Source of the DNA: Euryarchaeota archaeon TMED99
GTDB taxonomy: Archaea; Thermoplasmatota; Poseidoniia; Poseidoniales; Poseidoniaceae
Direction of reading: 5' to 3'
Assembly (NCBI GenBank): GCA_002170315.2
Contig: NHFA02000051.1
Span: 5,774 to 45,565 of the forward strand
Length of the DNA: 39,792 nucleotides
Shown here: positions 15,739 to 22,622 of the stretch, in pieces
Layout of the letters: the number at the start of each line of letters is the position of its first letter
Position numbering within the stretch: the first letter of the stretch is position 1
Program-made: the position numbers and the translations under genes
Notes under the pieces: generated by a model
The model's input: the letters and a program-made list of their open reading frames with translations, nothing else
What the model was told of the DNA's origin: nothing
Database searches by the model: none

Positions 15739-18054
15739 ATGGGTGTCGAAAAATCTGCATACCGCCAACCAGTAACTCCTCAGGGTTTGAAAGCCATTGA
15801 AAAGGGTACACTGACTTGGCTTGATGACGACATGTATAACAACCTCAATACCGGTGTTCTTGAGCAATATTTGGAAGAGAAAAATCTCGAAGAGTCCTTT
15901 GAAGTATCGCACTGGAGCACTCCAAAAGTCATCTACGGTATTGCGATTGGAGCAGTCTTTTCTGGCGTTACTGCATATATTGGATTAAAACTTGGTTTGG
16001 CAATATCGGCTGCGTGGTATATCGCTTACCTTTTGGGTATGGCTCTCAGGTGGTCGCCATCTGAAGTGAACATCGCTACTTCTGCAACCACTGGCGCAAC
16101 CCACGCTTCAACGGGTTTTATTTTCACTTTCCCTGCAATTTTCCTTTTGGCTTCTGATTCTCGATATTTTTTGGCAGATGGCCCTCTTATCAGTAATGCG
16201 GACACGTTTAATCTAGCATTTGTAGGAATTGTTGCAAGTATGTTTGCCGGTTTCTTGGGTATTATGTATTTCATCATCTTTCGACGTGTTTGGCTTGTCG
16301 AAGACCCGCTGCCGTTACCTGGTTTTGAAGCAACACTCAAGATGCTTGATATCGCATCTGACGTGAATACCGGGGCTGTAGAACATGCTCATGCTTCTTT
16401 GAAAACGATTGGTTGGTGGACGACCATCACCATGGGTGCTTTGTTCTTGGTTGAATATCCTTTGATTTGGGCGAACGGTAAGAAATTAGCTCTTCTTGAT
16501 TTCTTAGCCGAATCAGGACACATTGGTGATTATGGTCTTGCCACTTTTTATTCAAACGGAAAGATTCACCAGCCGAGTGGAATAGAAGATGGCGTCTCAC
16601 TCAATTACACTCATTGGTCTGCCGATACTCAGTGGAATCCATTTGCTTACACCTACATTGGCGTAGCACTTACCCCCTCGATGTTTGCTATTGGCTGGTT
16701 CATGAAAACCCGAGTAGCATTCCTTGTTAACCTTGGAACACTTGTTGGTTGGTTCTTTTTGGTTCCTCTCGTTGTTTACTTCAATTTCCCAATTTACGAT
16801 GCTTCACAGCAAGCCAATATACCAATCCAACAATACGCTGCAGGTGGTTCAGCATCACTGCAAATGATTGCCTTTTCTAAGACGGTCCGTACGATTGCGA
16901 TCGGTTCGATTGTTGGAGGCGGAATGTTTGGTCTGGCAAAAATGTGGAAAACTTTTGTCAATATCTTTGCTGATATCGGCTCAGCATTCAAAGGCGATGG
17001 TAGTCAAGAATACATGGAAGGAAAAGGTTGGTATGAATGGCCACTCAAACACATTCCTATCTTCATGGGAATCACATTCCTTGCAATGATTGGAATTTTC
17101 ACAGTTGGTGGATTTTCGGTTCTTGCTTCATTGGTGTTTGCTACCGTTCTTATCTTTACCACGTTTTTACTCGGTGCGATTGCGGTCCGTGTTATGGGCG
17201 AAACTGGAATAGAGCCAGTATCCGGAACCTCATTCATCGTTCTTCTGATGCTGCTCGGTGTTTTCTTGAATGCTCAGGACCTCCTACAATTGAACACCCA
17301 AGATGCGGTTCTCCTCGGTCTGGTTGGAACAACCGTGTTTGGTTCAGCGATTTCAATGTCGGGAACGGTCATTGGAGACTACAAAAACAGTCTCTACATC
17401 GGTAACCGTCCATATCATATATCGAAAGGAAACATCATGGGTGTTATTCCTGGTGCAATTATTGGTGCCGGTGTTGCTATCTTCCTTTCGAAGCAACTCG
17501 CTGATGGAACCATCGATTTGATGGCTCCTCAAGCCAACGCTTTTGCGACATTCTCTGTCATTTTTGCTGAACGTCAAGGCGATTTGAACCTCCTTGCACT
17601 CGGATTCCTTCTTGGAATGTTCGTCGAATGGGGTACCGGTATGGGCACATCGTTCGGCCTCGGAATGTATCTCGATATCCCTCACACATTGCCAATGCTC
17701 ATTGGCGGTTATTCACGAGATAAATGGGAAGACAAGAAACTGCGTCCGAAGATTGAGGCGATCAAAGAAAAAGAAGGTGCAACAGTTGCTGAAAAGCAGC
17801 GTGCACTGATTCTCTTGAGTACGTTCATGGTTGCAGCGGGTCTACTGACTGGCGAAGCTTTCTTTGGCACAGAATCGAGTATTCTTTCGTTCCTCGACAC
17901 ATTGGTTCCGAACCCTGACGGCACAGCATGGTATGTCGGACGCATGTTTGGATTCATTGGTCTGAATGTTCTCATTGGTGGTGGAATCTATTTGTTGTTC
18001 AAGCGGGCAGGTGTCATCGGCGGCGACAGCGTAGATGCAGTGCTTGAAAACTGA
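15739..18054 (+). CDS. OPT-family oligopeptide transporter
   Basis: 771 residues from ATG 15739; the TTG at 15658 would add an unlikely N-terminus. About 14-16 hydrophobic segments are spread over the chain, with a soluble N-terminus of some 60 residues. Family blocks include IGLKLGLAISAAWYIAYLLG near the first helices, MGETGIEPVSGTSFIVLLML in the middle and GNIMGVIPGAIIGAG later. OPT proteins are proton-coupled importers of small peptides or metal-siderophore chelates. Peptide uptake fits an archaeon living on proteins, but a metal-chelate substrate cannot be excluded. The next gene starts within a few bases, so the pair may be cotranscribed. Confidence 0.88.
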   Translation: MGVEKSAYRQPVTPQGLKAIEKGTLTWLDDDMYNNLNTGVLEQYLEEKNLEESFEVSHWSTPKVIYGIAIGAVFSGVTAYIGLKLGLAISAAWYIAYLLGMALRWSPSEVNIATSATTGATHASTGFIFTFPAIFLLASDSRYFLADGPLISNADTFNLAFVGIVASMFAGFLGIMYFIIFRRVWLVEDPLPLPGFEATLKMLDIASDVNTGAVEHAHASLKTIGWWTTITMGALFLVEYPLIWANGKKLALLDFLAESGHIGDYGLATFYSNGKIHQPSGIEDGVSLNYTHWSADTQWNPFAYTYIGVALTPSMFAIGWFMKTRVAFLVNLGTLVGWFFLVPLVVYFNFPIYDASQQANIPIQQYAAGGSASLQMIAFSKTVRTIAIGSIVGGGMFGLAKMWKTFVNIFADIGSAFKGDGSQEYMEGKGWYEWPLKHIPIFMGITFLAMIGIFTVGGFSVLASLVFATVLIFTTFLLGAIAVRVMGETGIEPVSGTSFIVLLMLLGVFLNAQDLLQLNTQDAVLLGLVGTTVFGSAISMSGTVIGDYKNSLYIGNRPYHISKGNIMGVIPGAIIGAGVAIFLSKQLADGTIDLMAPQANAFATFSVIFAERQGDLNLLALGFLLGMFVEWGTGMGTSFGLGMYLDIPHTLPMLIGGYSRDKWEDKKLRPKIEAIKEKEGATVAEKQRALILLSTFMVAAGLLTGEAFFGTESSILSFLDTLVPNPDGTAWYVGRMFGFIGLNVLIGGGIYLLFKRAGVIGGDSVDAVLEN

Positions 18055-18065
18055 GCGTGAAGAAC

Positions 18066-19055
18066 ATGTCACAATCACCCAAGGCTCCGCTTTGGGTCTG
18101 GGGATTACTCGTAGCAGCAGTTTGTGGTGTCTCAAGTGCTGGAGCATTGTTTCAGCATGTTGATTCTGTTCCTCCATTACTTCGAGCTTCATGGCGATTA
18201 CAACTCACATCACTTGTCCTTGCACCGTTTTTCATCTATCAATGGCGTCAGCAGAACGATTCAATAAAAGCAAGAATGTTTGAGCAGAAAACGCTTGTTA
18301 TCATTACGCTAAGTGGCTGTGCTTTAGCACTTCATTTCGGCTCATGGGTGGCCAGCCTCGATGCAACTTCACTCACACATTCACTGCTGTTTGTCACTGC
18401 CCATCCACTCATCATCATTGTAGGAATGGGTGTATTGGGTACATTTTTCATTGGCCACCGACTTCCAAACCGGCGAGAGATTTTGGGTGCTATCATCGGT
18501 TTCTCAGGTGCTGCTCTCACACTACTCGACCAAGGGCACCAGCAGGGTGGACATACAGTTACGCTTTGGGGTGATGCTCTCGCTTTTTTCGGAGCGGTCT
18601 TCGTAGTGGGATACATTATCAGTGGGCGAATACTTCGTGAATGGATGCCAATTTTTCTCTATGCATTTCCGGTTACGCTTCTTGCCTCAATTCTCCTTGT
18701 TCCAGCATCGTGGATTATTGAGCCTCAATTCGACTCATTTGGAGTATTCGGTTGGGCTGAACCTGAATACTTTCCTTGGTTTTTGGCACTTGCCCTGATC
18801 GCAGGATTACTTGGCCATACTGGTCTCAACACCTGTCTGCGTTACATCTCTCCGCTGACTATTTCGACCAGTGTGACGCTTGAACCTTTAATCGGCTCGT
18901 TCATTGGATGGGCGTTCTTCGAAAGTGGTGTTCCTGGTCAGTGGACTTGGGTAGGTGGTCCAATTCTCATACTTGGTGTGGTCTTGGTTATCCTCGGTGG
19001 GCGTGATATGGAGAATACGAACAATCAAACCCATCCGGCAACCGGAGAGGAATGA
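18066..19055 (+). CDS. EamA/DMT-superfamily transporter
   Basis: 329 residues from ATG 18066; the GTG at 18057 is a possible start. Ten transmembrane helices in two EamA repeats are visible. The first repeat includes ALHFGSWVASLDATSLTHS and the second GLLGHTGLNTCLRYISPLT, followed by the typical TLEPLIGSFIGW near the end. Members export or exchange amino acids, nucleosides or other metabolites, and the substrate cannot be read from the sequence. It starts 11 bases after the OPT gene and stops 6 bases before surE, so these three genes probably form an operon. Confidence 0.87.
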   Translation: MSQSPKAPLWVWGLLVAAVCGVSSAGALFQHVDSVPPLLRASWRLQLTSLVLAPFFIYQWRQQNDSIKARMFEQKTLVIITLSGCALALHFGSWVASLDATSLTHSLLFVTAHPLIIIVGMGVLGTFFIGHRLPNRREILGAIIGFSGAALTLLDQGHQQGGHTVTLWGDALAFFGAVFVVGYIISGRILREWMPIFLYAFPVTLLASILLVPASWIIEPQFDSFGVFGWAEPEYFPWFLALALIAGLLGHTGLNTCLRYISPLTISTSVTLEPLIGSFIGWAFFESGVPGQWTWVGGPILILGVVLVILGGRDMENTNNQTHPATGEE

Positions 19056-19061
19056 GGCGAG

Positions 19062-20054
19062 ATGATGTCAGCACCAAATGAGCAGGGGTGGATTTTACTT
19101 ACCAATGACGATGGTATTGAGGCACCGGGTTTCCGATTACTGGTTCAAGCGTTAAACAAAGCAGGTCACAATTTAGTGGCCTTTGCACCGCATGAAAACA
19201 ATTCTGCAGCTGGTATGCGCATCAATCTCGGCACTCCTATGGAATTACGTAACAGAGACGATCTTCTTTCAGAATGGGAATTGGATGGGGGCAAAGACAA
19301 AACGCTCTTGTTTGAGTTGGAAGGAACGCCATGTGATACCATGATTGTGGCCTTGGATGGTGGTTTAGAGCATGCCGTTCCAGGCATACGCCCTCGTTTG
19401 GTTGTCTCAGGAGTGAATCTTGGACCGAACATGTCACAAGATTCGTATCACAGTGGCACGATGGGTGCTGCTCGAGAGGCCGGTTTGTATGGCATGCCAG
19501 CAATCGCTTCTTCGTTTACCTCGTTTGAACCAGAGGGCATGGAAGATGCTGTTGAAGCAACCGTTCAACTCATCGAAGTGGCGCTCGGAATCCTTCCAGT
19601 AGAACCTGTCAATCTTCGACGCCCCAAAGTCGACTTATCTGCAACACATCTCAGCCGTTGGCCCGATATTCCAGAACATCCAGCATGGGAAAGCGACCCA
19701 AAATCCGCTCTCCGAGTCGCTTTTCAGCAAGGTGAACTGATGCTCAACCTCAACGTGCCGCCTGGTTGGAATGGCGAAGTTTCAACAACCCGATTGGGAA
19801 TGCGATGGTACCGTGATGCTGTCTCGTTCAGTTCTATAGAGTCGGATGAAGCGGCCACTTTTACCATCGGCGCAGCCTCTATCGATCATTCAATCGTCGC
19901 TCAAAGCGATTGCGATACGGTTGCCAAGGGAATGGCCAGTGTCTCCTGTCTTCCGGTGTGGCCCCAGACGCATCCTCTTGCTCTGGACGACACATTGCTC
20001 ACATGGGCATTGGAGTCTTGCGAGGGTGGTTACCCTGCTTGGCTTTATGATTGA
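19062..20054 (+). CDS. surE: 5'/3'-nucleotidase SurE
   Basis: A 330-residue survival protein E family phosphatase that removes phosphate from nucleoside monophosphates. The metal site is at the N-terminus (LLTNDDGIEAPGF, D16 and D17), followed by APHENNSAAG and VSGVNLGPN with the Ser and Asn ligands. YHSGTMGAAREAG is also typical. At 330 residues it is longer than the usual 250-270, with extra sequence in the middle (about 55-95) and C-terminal region. GAGG lies 4 bases before the first ATG and 7 before the second (19065), so either may be used. The last 10 bases overlap the convergent trmY. Confidence 0.92.
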   Translation: MMSAPNEQGWILLTNDDGIEAPGFRLLVQALNKAGHNLVAFAPHENNSAAGMRINLGTPMELRNRDDLLSEWELDGGKDKTLLFELEGTPCDTMIVALDGGLEHAVPGIRPRLVVSGVNLGPNMSQDSYHSGTMGAAREAGLYGMPAIASSFTSFEPEGMEDAVEATVQLIEVALGILPVEPVNLRRPKVDLSATHLSRWPDIPEHPAWESDPKSALRVAFQQGELMLNLNVPPGWNGEVSTTRLGMRWYRDAVSFSSIESDEAATFTIGAASIDHSIVAQSDCDTVAKGMASVSCLPVWPQTHPLALDDTLLTWALESCEGGYPAWLYD

Positions 20055-20707
20055 CCAAGATTCAATGGCATCCCTTGGTCGAGTAAAAAGTGGCATACTG
20101 CGATGGCCATGTGTCCTTGGAGCCATTCGCTGCCAAGAGATCGAGCGAGGAGATTATCTGAAAGTTCATCACTCAACGGTTTGTCATCACTCAGTACAAA
20201 ACCAATATCCATTCCTGAAATTGTAAAGTTCCCATGTTCCCCTTCAAACATCGAATGAGGATTTCCATCGATAGGGAGTTCCTCCTCGCTCATCCACAAT
20301 CGTGGAGCATTTGCATCAAGACAAACCACGTTTACATCTTCCCATTCAGAAAGGGTGTGGTGTATGTCGCCTCCACTGTCAAAAATTCCAGAAGACCGTT
20401 CAGTCCAATGTCCTCTTGCAGGAGTTGGTTCTTTGATGACTTTGGCGATTTGTCCAGCGACAGCTCGCTCTTCAGCATGAACGCCTTTCAGTAAAGAGCC
20501 GACGAATTTGATTCTTCGTGAAGGACCCGGTCCACCCATGAGGTGGAGAATAATTTCCGTATCGTGTCGAATTCCGTGGCTGGTTAGCAATCCTGCCATC
20601 AGCGCCCGAACCAGAACATCCATCCGACCTGCACCACCTGCCATGTCGTTGAGCGGCAGTTTCCCTTGGGACATGGCTCGGTTACCAAGAATTGCAAACC
20701 GGCGCAT
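20045..20707 (-). CDS. trmY: tRNA pseudouridine54 N1-methyltransferase TrmY
   Basis: A 220-residue SPOUT-class methyltransferase (formerly DUF358) that converts pseudouridine 54 in the T loop of archaeal tRNA to N1-methylpseudouridine using S-adenosylmethionine. The N-terminal block RRFAILGNRAM and the GGAGRMDVLVRAL segment are diagnostic. A knotted C-terminal half (FVLSDDKPLSDEL, LGSEWLQGHMAIAVCHFLLD) completes the fold. It starts 9 bases after coaBC stops, with GAGGT just before the ATG, so it is translated from the coaBC transcript. Its stop codon overlaps the end of surE. Confidence 0.9.
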   Translation of the reverse strand: MRRFAILGNRAMSQGKLPLNDMAGGAGRMDVLVRALMAGLLTSHGIRHDTEIILHLMGGPGPSRRIKFVGSLLKGVHAEERAVAGQIAKVIKEPTPARGHWTERSSGIFDSGGDIHHTLSEWEDVNVVCLDANAPRLWMSEEELPIDGNPHSMFEGEHGNFTISGMDIGFVLSDDKPLSDELSDNLLARSLGSEWLQGHMAIAVCHFLLDQGMPLNLGQS

Positions 20708-20716
20708 AGCATGACC

Positions 20717-21952
20717 TCAGATTCCTCGTTCGACAAAAGTTCGAATCGCTTCACACATTTTTGGCGTATCGTCCAAAACAAAATGGCTGCCCAGTGAATC
20801 GACCAGATAACCTCTCGGCTTACTCTTCTCACCAAGGTCCTCAAGCCGGTTTGCGACAACTGCCGTCATTCCTGCTTTTTCGATTTGAGCGGTTGCTCGG
20901 TAAATCAAGTCTTTTTGTTTAATGCCAGATTCGAGTTTGAATCCAATTCGTACGGCGTTTTTGCACGAATCACGAATCGCTTCAATATGCTTTTCTCCTT
21001 CGATAAGTTCGATGTTAAGCGAACCTTGCTGACTTGCAATTTTACCCTCTGCAGGTTGAGCTACGAGATAATCCAAAACCGCCGCTGTATGAATCCATGC
21101 TTGAATCGAATCTTTTGACAAGACCTGAAGTTCTTTGAGCATTGCATTGGGTTCAGGCACCTCAAGAATCAATGGAAGCCATTTTGGCGCAGGTACCGTC
21201 GTTATTCCCGCTACGCACGTGACATCGTGTCCATGACGATACAGATCATCTGCAATGGCATAGCCAGTAGCGCCCGAACTGGTGTTTTGCACATATCGAA
21301 TATCGTCGATTGCAGAACGTGTCGCACCTAAGGTGATGACGACTTCTTTGCGATTCTTCTTCTCACGATTCATATGGTGGGCAAATCGAGCTACAATTTC
21401 TTCATGGTGGGGCGTTTTTCTTTTGCCTTCTTGCTCTTCGCCCCAAACAACATGAATTCCATGTTTTCGAACTTCGTGGACGATGTCGTCGGTTACAGGG
21501 TCATTGGCCAAATCCAAATGCATACTTGGAATCATCATGACTGGGCAGTCTCGACTTCGAGCAACACTGAGTGCCATCATGAGTGGGCCGTGTTGCAATC
21601 CGTGAACATAACTCGCCATTGTGTCGCGTGTGGCAGGGGCAACAAGAATACCGTCGACTTGGTCAAGAACTTCCATGTTCCCATCCCAATCGGTAATCAC
21701 TTCGCCTTGCGTTGCCCATTCCACTGCCAGTGGTGTGATGATTCGTTGGGCTGAATGGGTCAAGGCAACTCGAACATCTGCGCCATGTCGACGTAATTCA
21801 CGTGCTAAACGAACGGTGTCAACTGCAGCAATACCACCGGATACGCCAAGCAAGATTGTCCGTCCAGAGAGACTATCACCTCGCTGATTGACATCGGTAT
21901 CACGAATCGCCATGTCTACTGGGAGCATGGTCACCATCATGACTTCTTCCAT
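20717..21952 (-). CDS. coaBC: Coenzyme A biosynthesis bifunctional protein CoaBC
   Basis: A 411-residue fusion of phosphopantothenoylcysteine decarboxylase (CoaC, about 30-190) and phosphopantothenate-cysteine ligase (CoaB, about 200-411), two successive steps to CoA. FMN-binding GVSGGIAA and VAPAT mark CoaC. HTAAVLDYLVAQPAEGKIAS and IGFKLES mark CoaB. Two CoaC active-site positions differ from E. coli: the catalytic His of the HIEL motif aligns without gaps with Asn (N92 in GNMEVL), and PAMN is PSMH (H145). The clamp Cys is also absent. The start may be ATG 21952 or Met9/Met14. It is followed by trmY. Confidence 0.9.
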   Translation of the reverse strand: MEEVMMVTMLPVDMAIRDTDVNQRGDSLSGRTILLGVSGGIAAVDTVRLARELRRHGADVRVALTHSAQRIITPLAVEWATQGEVITDWDGNMEVLDQVDGILVAPATRDTMASYVHGLQHGPLMMALSVARSRDCPVMMIPSMHLDLANDPVTDDIVHEVRKHGIHVVWGEEQEGKRKTPHHEEIVARFAHHMNREKKNRKEVVITLGATRSAIDDIRYVQNTSSGATGYAIADDLYRHGHDVTCVAGITTVPAPKWLPLILEVPEPNAMLKELQVLSKDSIQAWIHTAAVLDYLVAQPAEGKIASQQGSLNIELIEGEKHIEAIRDSCKNAVRIGFKLESGIKQKDLIYRATAQIEKAGMTAVVANRLEDLGEKSKPRGYLVDSLGSHFVLDDTPKMCEAIRTFVERGI

Positions 21953-22013
21953 TGGACTCTTCGCCGGGTAGAATTGAGCAATCCTTCAAACACCATGAAC
22001 AGTAGCGACCACT

Positions 22014-22619
22014 ATGGCAGGCCGAGCAGACGAGTTGGTCATTGCTGGAATGAAGCCCAGTACTGTGGCGAGTCACTCGGACTCATACCTCCGTCTGCAT
22101 CGTGGAGTTACATTCATTCTTCTTGTAGACAGTTTCATTGTTTTGTTGATGATTGCAAATGTCACCTATGTCTTCACGCCAAATGCTCAAAATGGAATTG
22201 TTGGTGTCTCAGCGATTCTTCTTTTGGTCAACTTCCTTGCCTATCGCAAAAGAAGTCCAATGGCCTATTGGTCAGGCGGTGGAGTCATAGGATTTGCAGG
22301 AGTTATTTTCGGATTTTTAGCATTGGCCAATCTTTTCAGTGGAGGTTTTCTCATGGCGTTTTTGTTTATTTGGGCAATGTTTGGTTCTGGTCGTCGAGCA
22401 CTTTCACATTTCCATCCAGGATACAAAAGTGCTTATCTGGGCCAAGACGAATCTCTTCCAGCCCTCGAACTTGAGGCTGGTGAAATGCTCGCTGCATGCC
22501 CCCACTGTATGGCCGTTCTTGCCATTCGCCCAGATTTGCTCAATCCGAAAGACAACTGCCCTTACTGTAAATTGCCATTGGTGAGTAAAGAACTCGCCTC
22601 AAGATTTGAAGAAGAATGA
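22014..22619 (+). CDS. Four-TM membrane protein with C-terminal zinc ribbon
   Basis: 201 residues. Four hydrophobic segments lie at about 31-54, 61-77, 84-108 and 110-124. A soluble tail then carries a zinc ribbon, CPHC (162-165) and CPYC (182-185). The family is not recognised. The ribbon is presumably cytoplasmic, and the basic residues after the last helix (GRRALSHFHPGYKS) agree. It mirrors the arrangement of the 5.2 kb protein, where the ribbon is at the other end. Its stop lies 3 bases from the convergent stop of the esterase gene. It is divergent from coaBC, with only 61 bases between the two starts. Confidence 0.65.
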   Translation: MAGRADELVIAGMKPSTVASHSDSYLRLHRGVTFILLVDSFIVLLMIANVTYVFTPNAQNGIVGVSAILLLVNFLAYRKRSPMAYWSGGGVIGFAGVIFGFLALANLFSGGFLMAFLFIWAMFGSGRRALSHFHPGYKSAYLGQDESLPALELEAGEMLAACPHCMAVLAIRPDLLNPKDNCPYCKLPLVSKELASRFEEE

Positions 22620-22622
22620 GGC

